A program made the position numbers and the translations under genes. The notes below the pieces were generated by a model, which was not told the origin of the DNA, searched no databases, and saw only the letters and a list, made by a program, of their open reading frames with translations. This document shows positions 1-8,069 of a stretch of 64,000 nt of DNA, piece after piece. The DNA comes from Maledivibacter halophilus (GTDB lineage Bacteria > Bacillota > Clostridia > Peptostreptococcales > Caminicellaceae): positions 186,001 to 250,000 of the forward strand of contig NZ_FUZT01000002.1 in NCBI RefSeq assembly GCF_900167445.1, given 5' to 3'. The first letter of the stretch is position 1. The number at the start of each line of letters is the position of its first letter.

Positions 1-249
1 TTTTTAAGCTATGATGATTTAAAGAAAATGGGGGTAGTTTTAAAAAGAGCCAAATACTTTATAACTTGTAAGGGAAAATATCATGGAATAAGAAATATGA
101 ATGAATATACAGTGAAACAGGAAATAATTATGAATAATATTAACAAAAAACCTAAAGATGATGGTCATCAGCTCTCTCTTTTTTCTCTTTATCCAAATAT
201 CTTTTATTCCCAGGATAAAAGCTTGCCTAAAATAACGGAGAAAAACTAA
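1..249 (+). CDS. C-terminal end of radical SAM putative DNA modification/repair protein (partial)
   Basis: The frame is open from the left edge of the window to a TAA at 247-249, so the 82 residues are the C-terminal tail of a gene that starts outside. The tail contains KRAKYFITCKGKY, which I recognise from the end of the family annotated as putative DNA modification/repair radical SAM protein (TIGR03916-type, about 420 residues). The radical SAM CxxxCxxC core is not in the window. The stop codon overlaps the ATG of the next gene by one base (TAATG), so the two genes are translationally coupled. The next gene is the usual partner of this family, which supports the call. The reaction is not established. 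Confidence 0.7.
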   Translation, partial: FLSYDDLKKMGVVLKRAKYFITCKGKYHGIRNMNEYTVKQEIIMNNINKKPKDDGHQLSLFSLYPNIFYSQDKSLPKITEKN

Positions 250-986
250 TGTTACATTATATTTTCGATGGAAGCTTTGATGGATTACTTACATCTATTT
301 ATGAAGCCTATTATAGAAAAGAGAAACCTGAAAAGATATTATCTGAGGAGGATTATCAGGAAAGCTTATTAATAGAAAAAATACATATCGATACCGATGT
401 TGAAAAGGCAAAAAAAGTATATAATTCAATTAAAACTAAAATATCAAATAGGGCACTTCAAAACGTATTTTATACATATCTTTCTGAAGAAAAGGATTTA
501 GGAACCTGGATATATCAATATTTAAGACTGGGATGGAAAATTGGAAACAATATTGATTATAATATGGCAGATGATAGGGTTTTAAGAATATATAAGACAA
601 GAAGGAAGGTAGAAAGGGAAAGACATCTATTACTAGGATTGATACGCTTTAGACGTTTGGAAAGCAATGTATATTATGCCCCCATTGAGCCTCAGTTTAA
701 TACGGTTGGCCTTTTAGCTCCCCATTTTGTAAAGAGGCTCTCAGATCAAAACTGGGTTATACATGATGTTAAAAGAAAAATAGGAGCAGCATATAATGGC
801 AGGGAGTGGATAATAAGGGATATAGATTTAAAGGATAAGCTGAGACTTAAAGAAGATGAGCTTATATTTCAAAACCTTTGGAAGGAATATTATAAAAGTA
901 TAGCAATTAAAAATAGAATCAATCATAAACTTCAAAAAAGATGCATGCCAATGAAGTATTGGCGTTATCTTGTGGAGAAGAATTAA
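249..986 (+). CDS. TIGR03915/DUF4130 family putative DNA repair protein
   Basis: A 245-residue protein of normal length for the DUF4130 (TIGR03915) family. It begins with LHYIFDGSFDGLLTSIYEAY and carries the family's middle block around APIEPQFNTVGLLAPHF. Members are found next to, and probably work with, the radical SAM protein encoded just upstream; some relatives are fused to uracil-DNA-glycosylase-like domains. A role in DNA repair or base modification is therefore inferred from family and context, with no known reaction. The start ATG shares a base with the upstream stop. It is basic, soluble and has no signal peptide. Nothing follows it in the operon before the promoter at 1142. Confidence 0.75.
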   Translation: MLHYIFDGSFDGLLTSIYEAYYRKEKPEKILSEEDYQESLLIEKIHIDTDVEKAKKVYNSIKTKISNRALQNVFYTYLSEEKDLGTWIYQYLRLGWKIGNNIDYNMADDRVLRIYKTRRKVERERHLLLGLIRFRRLESNVYYAPIEPQFNTVGLLAPHFVKRLSDQNWVIHDVKRKIGAAYNGREWIIRDIDLKDKLRLKEDELIFQNLWKEYYKSIAIKNRINHKLQKRCMPMKYWRYLVEKN

Positions 987-1072
987 TTTAACCCAGATTA
1001 TTCATAGAAAATTTAAAACTCTGCCATGTCCTTTTGATTCTAAGACGTCCATCAAATTTTCGACGTACCGTA

Positions 1073-1101
1073 TTATTATAGATAAAATTTATCTATAATA
1101 A
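1073..1101. repeat. perfect 12-bp inverted repeat upstream of the AEP importer
   Basis: TTATTATAGATA and its exact reverse complement TATCTATAATAA are separated by AAATT. The structure lies about 40 bp upstream of the -35 box at 1142. It has no U-tract after it, so it is a poor terminator; an operator for the importer operon is possible. It is AT-only apart from one G and one C, so chance is not excluded. Confidence 0.5.
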
Positions 1102-1141
1102 ATTTTATCCTATTGATTATTTCTATAATATGTTATAAATA

Positions 1142-1170
1142 TTGACATTGAAAGTATAAATATATATGAT
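1142..1170 (+). promoter_or_regulatory. sigma-A type promoter for the AEP importer operon
   Basis: TTGACA at 1142-1147 and TATGAT at 1165-1170 with a 17-bp spacer. The ribosome binding site GAGGAGGA at 1193-1200 and the ATG at 1207 follow at sensible distances. Confidence 0.7.
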
Positions 1171-1206
1171 TTAGTAATGGAATATAGTAAAAGAGGAGGA
1201 ATATGG

Positions 1207-2307
1207 ATGAAAAAAATATTAGCTTTATTGATTGCTGCCATTATGATTTTTTCTTTTGCTGGATGTCAGCAAAAGCAAGAAAGTATTGAAACAGAAGCTC
1301 CAAAAGAAGAAATACAAAAAGACGGTAAAAAAACAGAGGACTTAGGATGGTCTTCAGAATACTATGATGCTGAAAAAATGAAGGATGTTTCATTGAATAT
1401 GTACGGTGTAACCGATAGTATTCGTCCGGTTTTAGATCAGTTTCAAGAGGATACAGGAATAAAAATAGAAAATTTAACTATGAAAAATGGTGAAATATTA
1501 CAAAGATTACAGAATGAAAAGGAATCCGGTGTGGCAATTGCTGATATATGGTTTACTGGAGGCGCAGATACATTTATAAATGCAGCTCAAAAAGGACTTT
1601 TAGTTTCATATAAATCACCACAAGGAGAAGTTTTAGAAGATGTTATGAAGGATAAAGAAGGATATTGGTATGGAACTTCACTCACCTTAGTAAATTGGGT
1701 TGTAAACAAACAATTAATAGAAGAAAAGGGGTTAAAAATTCCAGAAACCTGGGAAGATCTTTTACAGGAGGAACTAAAGGGACAAGTATCAATGTCAAAT
1801 CCTGCTTCCTCAGGAACAGCCTACAATGTAGTAAGTGCTATTTTACAAACAAAGGGTGAAGAAGAAGGATGGAAATATCTTGATAATCTTATAGAACAAG
1901 TTCCTTTCTTTACAGCAAGGGGAAGTGATCCAGCAAGGCTTGTTGTAAATGGAGAAGCTATAGTAGGCATCAATGCGAGTAATGGTGATAGGGAGCTAGA
2001 AGAAAATAATGAACATATAAAATTAGTTTATCCTAAGGATGGAACAGGATGGTGGCCACAGCCAGTAGCCATAGTGGAAGGTACAAAAAATCTGGATGCC
2101 TCTAAGGTATTTGTTGATTGGCTACTTTCCAAAAGAGGTATGGGAACCTTAGCTAAAGCTCGTAATGCTGCAGTTGCCCGTACAGATGTGGAAACACCGG
2201 AAGGAATAGTTGATATTAAAAATATAAAATTATTTATGTCAGATTTTAAAGCAAATGCAGAAAAGCGAGATGCGACTATAGAGGAATGGAAAAAACATGT
2301 GGAATAA
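1207..2307 (+). CDS. ABC importer solute-binding lipoprotein, probably 2-aminoethylphosphonate
   Basis: A 366-residue family 1 extracellular solute-binding protein. I chose ATG 1207 because it follows GAGGAGGA and gives a typical lipoprotein signal peptide ending in the lipobox FAGC (residues about 16-19); an in-frame ATG at 1177 would put 10 unlikely residues in front. The mature protein has the spermidine/iron/AEP-type fold, with a GGADTFINAAQ segment and the late NAAVARTDVETP block. The next genes are a fused two-half permease and an ATPase of the type annotated as putative 2-aminoethylphosphonate transporter, and the C-P lyase genes follow. The substrate assignment rests on that context; iron(III) or another phosphonate are alternatives. 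Confidence 0.75.
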   Translation: MKKILALLIAAIMIFSFAGCQQKQESIETEAPKEEIQKDGKKTEDLGWSSEYYDAEKMKDVSLNMYGVTDSIRPVLDQFQEDTGIKIENLTMKNGEILQRLQNEKESGVAIADIWFTGGADTFINAAQKGLLVSYKSPQGEVLEDVMKDKEGYWYGTSLTLVNWVVNKQLIEEKGLKIPETWEDLLQEELKGQVSMSNPASSGTAYNVVSAILQTKGEEEGWKYLDNLIEQVPFFTARGSDPARLVVNGEAIVGINASNGDRELEENNEHIKLVYPKDGTGWWPQPVAIVEGTKNLDASKVFVDWLLSKRGMGTLAKARNAAVARTDVETPEGIVDIKNIKLFMSDFKANAEKRDATIEEWKKHVE

Positions 2308-2314
2308 TTCTTGT

Positions 2315-2347
2315 AAAAGCTGGTAGTAGTATATTTGCCAGCTTTTA
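2315..2347 (+). terminator. hairpin between the binding-protein and permease genes
   Basis: AAAAGCTGG and CCAGCTTTT form a 9-bp stem around a 15-nt loop in the 58-bp gap. The T-run is short, so it is more likely a partial terminator or mRNA 3'-end stabiliser giving more binding protein than permease than a full operon end. Confidence 0.6.
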
Positions 2348-2365
2348 TCTATAATCAAGGAGCGA

Positions 2366-4051
2366 ATGAAATTGGGAAAAAGCAATTATTTTGTTAAATT
2401 TATCTATTGTATATTAGTAATTTTTATAGCTTATTTTGCATTTCTTCCTATAATTAGCGTAATAATACATGGTATTAACTCAGGAGATAATATTGGAATT
2501 ACATATGACAATTTTAAAAGATCGCTGTATTATCTAAAGTGCAGCCTGGGAGTTTCGGTTTTAGTCACTATATTAGCCACAACCTTTGGACTCATAGTAT
2601 CCTTTACATTAAAACGTATAAACTTTAAAGGACGAGGTATCTTTAGGGTTCTTGCATTGCTTCCCCTTATTAATCCCCCTTTTGTAGGTAGTATTGCCTT
2701 TATAATGCTTTTTGGAAGAAATGGACTTATAACTCACAAAATATTAGGATTAAATATTAGCCCCTACGGATGGCAAGGAATTGTTTTCATACAAACCTTG
2801 GGTTTAGGTTCATTAGCCTATATATTAATATCAAGTTCTATTCAAAAATTAGATATATCCTTGGAGGAAGGTGCACGTAATTTAGGTGCTTCAGAAAAGA
2901 CAATACTTTTTACTGTTACATTACCCCTGATGGTTCCAGAAATATCAAGTGCGGCACTTTTAGTATTTTTAGCTTCAATGGCTGACTTCAGTACTCCTCT
3001 AATTATCGGAGGTGATTTTCAGACTTTAGCATCGGATCTATATATTCAAATAACAGGTTTATATAATATGCAAACTGCATCGGTGTCAGGAATTTTTCTT
3101 TTGATTCCCTGTATATTTGCATTTGTACTCCAGAGATATTATGTTCAAAAACGTACTTACTTTACTGAAAATACAAGCTCAGATGATATTGAATACAAAG
3201 ATATAAAACCTTTGATAAAATATATATTGGTTACTATAAGTATAGTTTTTATTGGGTTTGTCTGTTTAAAATATATATTTATAATAATAGGTGCATTTAC
3301 AAAGCAATGGGGATATAATTATACCTTTACACTTTCACATTTCAAATCAGTTTTTAATAGAAATCTATTACCCTTTATAAATAGTGTGAAATTAGCTTTT
3401 TTTGTTGCTTTAATATCTTCCTTTATAGGAGTTTTACTTGCGTATCTTTTACATAGCAAAAGACTTTTTTTAAAATCCTTTGTAGATTTTATAGCTGTTA
3501 TACCAGCGGCTGTTCCAGGAATATTATTTGGTATAGGATATTTAGTTACATTTAAGTATCCTATTTTGGGGGTTGGACGTTTTATTTTTAAAGACATGAA
3601 ACCCGTTATATTATTAGGGACAGGCATAATTATTTATATAATATGTATAGCAAGATATTTAAATATTGGACTGCGCTCTGGCTATGCTCTGCTTAAGCAT
3701 TTAAATCCAGATATTGAAAAGGCATCACATAATTTAGGGGCTGGGGAAGTTAAAACCTTTTTTACCATAATGATGCCTTTATTAAAAGAAGCATTTTTTG
3801 CTGCATTTTTCAAAAATTTTTCCACTACAATGACTACTTTAGGTGCTATAATTTTTTTGTTACTTCCTAAGAACAAAGTAGCGGTTCAGCAAATATTTCA
3901 AATAATTACAAGTAGTGCAATGGGGGAAGCGGCGGCAATGGCATTGTTATTATCTCTTTTAACCTTAATATTACTTGGTTTTTTCTATTTAATTATAAAC
4001 GGGAGCTTGATATGGAGTAAATTGAAGGAAGGTAGATTGATTTGGAAATAA
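2366..4051 (+). CDS. ABC importer permease, two fused halves, 2-aminoethylphosphonate type
   Basis: A 561-residue inner-membrane protein with about 12 hydrophobic segments. It is a tandem fusion of two binding-protein-dependent permease domains. Each half has the EAA loop that docks on the ATPase: LEEGARNLGASEKTI in the first and IEKASHNLGAGEVKTF in the second. This double permease is typical of the iron(III)/AEP importer class (PhnU-like or FbpB-like). A short ribosome site (AAGGAG) precedes ATG 2366. It sits between its binding protein and its ATPase, overlapping the latter by 10 bases. The phosphonate substrate is inferred from the adjacent C-P lyase island. Confidence 0.8.
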   Translation: MKLGKSNYFVKFIYCILVIFIAYFAFLPIISVIIHGINSGDNIGITYDNFKRSLYYLKCSLGVSVLVTILATTFGLIVSFTLKRINFKGRGIFRVLALLPLINPPFVGSIAFIMLFGRNGLITHKILGLNISPYGWQGIVFIQTLGLGSLAYILISSSIQKLDISLEEGARNLGASEKTILFTVTLPLMVPEISSAALLVFLASMADFSTPLIIGGDFQTLASDLYIQITGLYNMQTASVSGIFLLIPCIFAFVLQRYYVQKRTYFTENTSSDDIEYKDIKPLIKYILVTISIVFIGFVCLKYIFIIIGAFTKQWGYNYTFTLSHFKSVFNRNLLPFINSVKLAFFVALISSFIGVLLAYLLHSKRLFLKSFVDFIAVIPAAVPGILFGIGYLVTFKYPILGVGRFIFKDMKPVILLGTGIIIYIICIARYLNIGLRSGYALLKHLNPDIEKASHNLGAGEVKTFFTIMMPLLKEAFFAAFFKNFSTTMTTLGAIIFLLLPKNKVAVQQIFQIITSSAMGEAAAMALLLSLLTLILLGFFYLIINGSLIWSKLKEGRLIWK

Positions 4052-5091
4052 CTTTAAATAATATAACTAAAAAGTATGGAGATGTAATTGCAGTGGATAA
4101 TATCTCTTTAGAATTTAAACAGGGAGAATTAATTGCACTACTTGGACCTTCTGGATGCGGTAAAACTACATTGCTTCGTATTATTGCAGGGCTTATTTCC
4201 CACGATAAAGGTGAAATCTATTTTAATGGTAAAGATATAAGTAAATTTTCTCCTCAAAAAAGAAATGCTGCCATGGTTTTTCAAAACTATGCACTATTTC
4301 CCCATCTAACGGTGGAACAAAATGTGGGCTATGGACTTAAGGTGAAAAAATTGCCCCAAAAACAGATAAATGATTGGGTAAAATCGGTATTAGAGCGTGT
4401 TGAATTAAATAATTATGGTAAAAGACGTATATATGAATTGAGTGGAGGACAAAAGCAAAGAGTGGCACTTGCAAGGGCTTTAGTTGTACAACCTGATATA
4501 TTGCTGTTTGATGAACCTCTGAGTAATTTAGATGAAAAATTAAGAGTTAATATGAGGCAGGAGATTAAAAAAATACAAAGAGAAATTGGAATAACAAGTG
4601 TATATGTAACTCATGACCAGGGTGAAGCTTTGGCAATAGCCGATAGAATAGTTGTTATGGACAAAGGGAAAATCCAACAGATTGCAATGCCTGATGAGTT
4701 GTATTATAATCCTGCCAATGCCTTTGTTGCTAACTTTGTTGGAAAAGCAAACTTAATTGACTGTTCTTTAGAAAAAAGAAAAGGTAATAGAGCTGCAATT
4801 AATTTACTTGGAAAAAATATTGAAGTCCAAATAGAAAAGGAATTCTCAGGAGATATTATAACTGTTTTACTTAGGCCTGAAGAAATAAGATTTGTTAAGA
4901 ATTGCGAGGGAATAAAAGCTATTGTTAAGTGGAAAGAAAATCTGGGAGGAATAAATAGATATAAATTAGAAGCATTTGGAAGTGAAATAGTAGTTGATGT
5001 ATTTAATAGACGAAACTATAACTCTTTAGAATTGGGAGAAACAGTTTATATAGATTTTAATGATGATGCAGTTTATATTCTGTATGACTAA
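4042..5091 (+). CDS. ABC importer ATPase, 2-aminoethylphosphonate type
   Basis: A 349-residue nucleotide-binding subunit: Walker A GPSGCGKTT near residue 35, signature LSGGQKQR, Walker B LLFDEP and H-loop VTHDQGEA, followed by a C-terminal TOBE-like regulatory region (about residues 240-349). The start is TTG 4042, inside the end of the permease gene and preceded by AAGGAAGG; no in-frame ATG lies close by. The 10-base overlap suggests coupled translation. It powers import by the preceding permease. Sequence alone cannot separate AEP from iron or polyamine transport. Confidence 0.8.
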   Translation: MEITLNNITKKYGDVIAVDNISLEFKQGELIALLGPSGCGKTTLLRIIAGLISHDKGEIYFNGKDISKFSPQKRNAAMVFQNYALFPHLTVEQNVGYGLKVKKLPQKQINDWVKSVLERVELNNYGKRRIYELSGGQKQRVALARALVVQPDILLFDEPLSNLDEKLRVNMRQEIKKIQREIGITSVYVTHDQGEALAIADRIVVMDKGKIQQIAMPDELYYNPANAFVANFVGKANLIDCSLEKRKGNRAAINLLGKNIEVQIEKEFSGDIITVLLRPEEIRFVKNCEGIKAIVKWKENLGGINRYKLEAFGSEIVVDVFNRRNYNSLELGETVYIDFNDDAVYILYD

Positions 5092-5122
5092 TAATTTATG
5101 ATTACATGAAAAGAGGGATATT

Positions 5123-5746
5123 ATGATTATTGATTTACATTTTCATACAATGCAGTACTCTCCATGCAGTCATATTGATATGGAGGAAGGTATAAAAAGA
5201 GCTAAAGCTATTGGGCTAGATGGAATATGTATTACTGATCATGATAATAATGAAGGGACAAAATATGCAAAGGAATTTGGAAGAAAATATGATTTAATAG
5301 TTATTAGTGGAGTTGAGATATTGACCTATGAAGGAGATATTCTTTGTTTTGGTATAGATAAATTGCCAGAGAAAAAGCTTCATGCTCAGGAACTAGTTGA
5401 TTTAATCAATAAATGCGGTGGCGCTACAATAAGTGCTCATCCATTTAGAAATAATGGAAGAGGACTTGGAGACAAAATAAAAAATTTAAAAGGATTATCG
5501 GCTATTGAAATATTTAATGGAAACACCAGTGAGGAAAATAATTTAAAGGCAAGTAAGCTTGCCAGTGAATTAAATATTCCATTTGTTGGTGGAAGTGATG
5601 CCCACAAGCTGCAAAATATAGGGAAATATGCCACGAAGTTTTTTAGAAATGTTACAAATGAAAAAGATTTAATAATGGCGATTAGAAGAGGCGATGTAGT
5701 GCCAGTATATTATGATGGTGATAATAATGGTTTTAATGAATTTTAG
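5123..5746 (+). CDS. PHP-domain metal-dependent phosphoesterase
   Basis: A 207-residue stand-alone PHP-domain protein. The metal-binding signatures are all visible: DLHFHT at the N-terminus, TDHDN, GVEI, SAHPF and GGSDAH. PHP enzymes hydrolyse phosphate mono- or diesters at a trinuclear metal centre. It has no signal peptide and should be cytosolic. It is the fourth gene of the AEP importer operon, 31 bp after the ATPase, which suggests work on a phosphonate-derived ester rather than general metabolism. A second, larger PHP enzyme lies in the C-P lyase operon at 13225. Its substrate is not known. Confidence 0.8.
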   Translation: MIIDLHFHTMQYSPCSHIDMEEGIKRAKAIGLDGICITDHDNNEGTKYAKEFGRKYDLIVISGVEILTYEGDILCFGIDKLPEKKLHAQELVDLINKCGGATISAHPFRNNGRGLGDKIKNLKGLSAIEIFNGNTSEENNLKASKLASELNIPFVGGSDAHKLQNIGKYATKFFRNVTNEKDLIMAIRRGDVVPVYYDGDNNGFNEF

Positions 5747-5882
5747 GTATGAATAGTTTGCTATTTTGGAGATTCCGATGAAATTATTGTTCTCTTTCAG
5801 AATGTGCAGGATGAAAAAATATGAGAAATCAATAACAATATAGGAATTTATTAAAATTATATATGAATTTCTTTAATTTAAG

Positions 5883-5910
5883 CCCCTTATAGTGAAGGGG
5901 TTTTTTTATT
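5883..5910 (+). terminator. intrinsic terminator after the AEP importer operon
   Basis: CCCCTT / AAGGGG stem with a 6-nt loop followed by seven T. It lies 137 bp after the PHP gene and just before the PhoP-box-like repeats of the next gene. Confidence 0.85.
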
Positions 5911-5911
5911 T

Positions 5912-5950
5912 TTAACATATTTATAATTTAGAATTAACTCTATTTTAACA
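5912..5950 (+). promoter_or_regulatory. putative PhoP box upstream of the phnF-like regulator
   Basis: Four hexamers on an exact 11-bp pitch: TTAACA (5912), ATAATT (5923), TTAACT (5934), TTAACA (5945). The Bacillus PhoP site is a set of TT(A/T/C)ACA direct repeats with about 5-bp spacers. Three of the four units fit well. A TATAAT lies downstream at 5982. Confidence 0.55.
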
Positions 5951-5983
5951 ATTTAAGATTAATAATAAGGTAAATTTATTTTA

Positions 5984-6032
5984 TAATACTTTAAAGTTTG
6001 TTGGTTTTATACATTCTAATACTTTAAACTTT
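5984..6032 (+). promoter_or_regulatory. tandem operator-like repeats overlapping the -10 of the GntR gene
   Basis: Two 16-bp copies, TAATACTTTAAAGTTT (5984-5999) and TAATACTTTAAACTTT (6017-6032), differ at one base and start 33 bp apart, which is three helical turns. Both contain a near-palindromic AAA-TTT core. The first overlaps the likely -10 box TATAAT (5982-5987). They are candidate binding sites for the GntR protein encoded 21 bp downstream, giving autoregulation. Confidence 0.55.
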
Positions 6033-6052
6033 ATTTAAATATAGAATGGGGC

Positions 6053-6769
6053 GTGATTAGCATTAAAAATGAAAAGGAAGTATTAATAATAGATAAACTG
6101 ATAAATGATATTGTTAAGGGTCATTATAAAGAGAATGATAAACTACCATCAGAAAATGAACTTACAAATAAATATAAAGTACCTAGAATTACAATTAGAA
6201 AAGTGTATGAAAGATTGGAAGAAATGGGTTATATATATTCAAAACAGGGCAAGGGAAGATATTTGAAGGATAAAAAACAAAAAATTGATTTGGTTTTATC
6301 GGGTAATGAGAGCTTTAGTAAGAAAATGAAGGATAAAGGATATAACTTTTATTCCCAAAATATGTTTTGTGAGGAAATAGAATATAATAAAAAAATATAT
6401 AATGAATTAGAAATATCCAAAAACGATAAAGTATATAAAATCGGTAGGCTAAGATTCATTGACGAAAAACCCATTGCTCTTCATATCTCCTATGTAGCTA
6501 AATCACTATTTCAAGATATAGATGAAAATGGAAAAAATATAAGATCAATGTTTGAGTATTATAGAAGTAAAGGATATACTGAATTTGACTCAGAGGAAAG
6601 TGTATTAAGAGTTGCTTTTCCAACTTATTATGAACGTGAAATATTTAAATCTTCATGTTTAATTCCTATGCTCATTGTGGAATGTAATTGTATTGACAAA
6701 AAAACAGGAAGAAAATTAGAATATACAAAAATTATTTATAGAAGTGATGTATTTAAATATAAGATATAA
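6053..6769 (+). CDS. phnF: GntR/HutC-family transcriptional regulator, PhnF-like
   Basis: A 238-residue regulator. Residues about 10-75 form the GntR winged helix-turn-helix (KYKVPRITIRKVYERLEEMG is the recognition part). The remainder is a UTRA ligand-binding domain, as in the HutC/PhnF branch. The start is GTG 6053 after a G-rich site; no better ATG exists. It lies between the AEP importer and the C-P lyase genes, has its own promoter region with PhoP-box-like and operator-like repeats, and ends in its own terminator, so it is a single-gene unit. It probably represses phosphonate genes until a phosphonate or pathway intermediate binds. PhnF is assigned from family and position, and the ligand is unknown. 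Confidence 0.75.
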   Translation: MISIKNEKEVLIIDKLINDIVKGHYKENDKLPSENELTNKYKVPRITIRKVYERLEEMGYIYSKQGKGRYLKDKKQKIDLVLSGNESFSKKMKDKGYNFYSQNMFCEEIEYNKKIYNELEISKNDKVYKIGRLRFIDEKPIALHISYVAKSLFQDIDENGKNIRSMFEYYRSKGYTEFDSEESVLRVAFPTYYEREIFKSSCLIPMLIVECNCIDKKTGRKLEYTKIIYRSDVFKYKI

Positions 6770-6778
6770 AGAAACTCT

Positions 6779-6804
6779 AAACTACCAATTGGGTAGTTTT
6801 TTTG
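6779..6804 (+). terminator. intrinsic terminator after the phnF-like gene
   Basis: AACTACC - AATT - GGTAGTT stem followed by a run of T (6797-6803), 10 bp after the stop codon. Confidence 0.85.
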
Positions 6805-6946
6805 TTTGCAAATGATTACAAATTATTCCCATCAAAAAATTGACAAAGGTTGTTTTTTAAAAAGGCTGGCTAGAAACACCCTAAGACCTGTAACTTGGAA
6901 CTTGGAGCTTGTAACTACAAATACGTCATCGGACGAATTTGTACAT

Positions 6947-6983
6947 TTAACATAAACCTAACATACTTAACAGAGAGTTAACA
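6947..6983 (+). promoter_or_regulatory. putative PhoP box upstream of phnG
   Basis: TTAACA (6947), CTAACA (6958), TTAACA (6967), TTAACA (6978): four near-identical direct repeats with spacers of 5, 3 and 5 bp. A TATAAT at 7005-7010 and the phnG ribosome site AAGGAGG (7021) follow. The arrangement matches the direct-repeat PhoP boxes of Firmicutes and implies induction by phosphate starvation. Confidence 0.7.
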
Positions 6984-7034
6984 GCGGATAACTTGGCAAC
7001 AAGATATAATCAATTTTGTGAAGGAGGTTAGTTT

Positions 7035-7457
7035 ATGAAGAGACGTAGAAGAACAGAAATCTTAATAAAGGGCTCAGTAGAAACTAGCAAAAAATTAGCT
7101 GAAGAAATTATTAACAATTATGATATTAAAACAATCGAGAAGCCCAATAGTGGACTTGTAATGATAAAAATCCGTGAAACAGCAAAGAAAAATTTATTCT
7201 ATTTAGGAGAAGTCTTGGTAACAGAGGCTAAAGTTCAAATAGAGGAGCATATGGGGATGGGGATTGTTCAAGATAATAAACCAGAGCTAGCCTATTATTT
7301 AGCAGTGATTGATGCAGCCTATAATGCTGACTTAGAAGAAACAAAGCTTTGGACTAATATTTTGCTGGAAGAAGAAAAGAGAATTAGTGAAAAGAAAAAT
7401 AAACATCAGGCTCAAGTATTAAAAACCAAGGTTAATTTTGAGACTATGGATGTTTAA
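7035..7457 (+). CDS. phnG: C-P lyase core subunit PhnG
   Basis: A 140-residue PhnG homologue of normal length, with a conserved middle (VMIKIRETAKKNLFYLGEVL) and the GMGIVQDNKPELA segment. PhnG is part of the PhnGHIJ core complex, in which PhnG-H-I-L activity transfers the phosphonate to the C1 position of ATP-derived ribose with loss of adenine. First gene of the C-P lyase operon, with a strong AAGGAGG 8 bp before ATG 7035 and PhoP-box-like repeats upstream. phnH follows after 15 bp. Confidence 0.95.
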   Translation: MKRRRRTEILIKGSVETSKKLAEEIINNYDIKTIEKPNSGLVMIKIRETAKKNLFYLGEVLVTEAKVQIEEHMGMGIVQDNKPELAYYLAVIDAAYNADLEETKLWTNILLEEEKRISEKKNKHQAQVLKTKVNFETMDV

Positions 7458-7472
7458 TGGGAGGCTTAAATT

Positions 7473-8057
7473 ATGAAAGTGGATTTAGTACATGATATTC
7501 AAAAAGCTTATCGTAATGTAGTGGAATCTATGTCCAGACCGGGGCTTATTACTAATATAAGTAAAGAAGCAAATAAAGTTGATTTAGATATTGAATTTTA
7601 TAATTCTACTTTGGTTTTAATGCTGATGTTATTAGATGCAGAAGTTAGTTTCAAAGTATTTTCTGAAAATGAAGAGAAAATTACAAAACTTGTAAGTCAA
7701 TTAACCTATGCAAAGCCAAATCCATTAGAAAAATCAAGCTATGTCTTTATAATGAAGGATTCTAAGACAATTGATATAGAAGAAGCTTTTGAAAAAGCAT
7801 ATGGGGGAAATCTTATTGATCCCCATAAATCAGCAACAATAATTATCGAAGCAAATAATATCTCAAATGATAAAGAACTAATTTTAAAGGGTCCAGGAAT
7901 AAAAGATAAAAATTATATAAAAGTTGACATTTCAGGAAATTGGGTTGAGAAGAGGGAGCTTAAGAATATTGAATATCCTTTAGGAGTAGACACTATTATT
8001 ATTGATAAAAATTCAAATTTAATTTGTTTACCTAGAACAACACAGATTTCAAAATAG
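7473..8057 (+). CDS. phnH: C-P lyase core subunit PhnH
   Basis: A 194-residue PhnH homologue. The N-terminal VESMSRPGLITNI segment is the usual signature (the SRPG motif). PhnH has a PLP-transferase-like fold without cofactor and contributes structurally to the PhnGHIJ core complex. The ribosome site GGGAGG is 12 bp upstream of ATG 7473, and the gene is 12 bp from phnI. Length and order phnG-H-I-J are standard. Confidence 0.95.
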   Translation: MKVDLVHDIQKAYRNVVESMSRPGLITNISKEANKVDLDIEFYNSTLVLMLMLLDAEVSFKVFSENEEKITKLVSQLTYAKPNPLEKSSYVFIMKDSKTIDIEEAFEKAYGGNLIDPHKSATIIIEANNISNDKELILKGPGIKDKNYIKVDISGNWVEKRELKNIEYPLGVDTIIIDKNSNLICLPRTTQISK

Positions 8058-8069
8058 GTGGTGATATAA

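Noticed and set aside
988..1020. Possible PhoP box upstream of the AEP importer
   Set aside because: Only TTAACC at 988 resembles the hexamer; the positions 11 and 22 bp on (TATTCA, AATTTA) do not fit.
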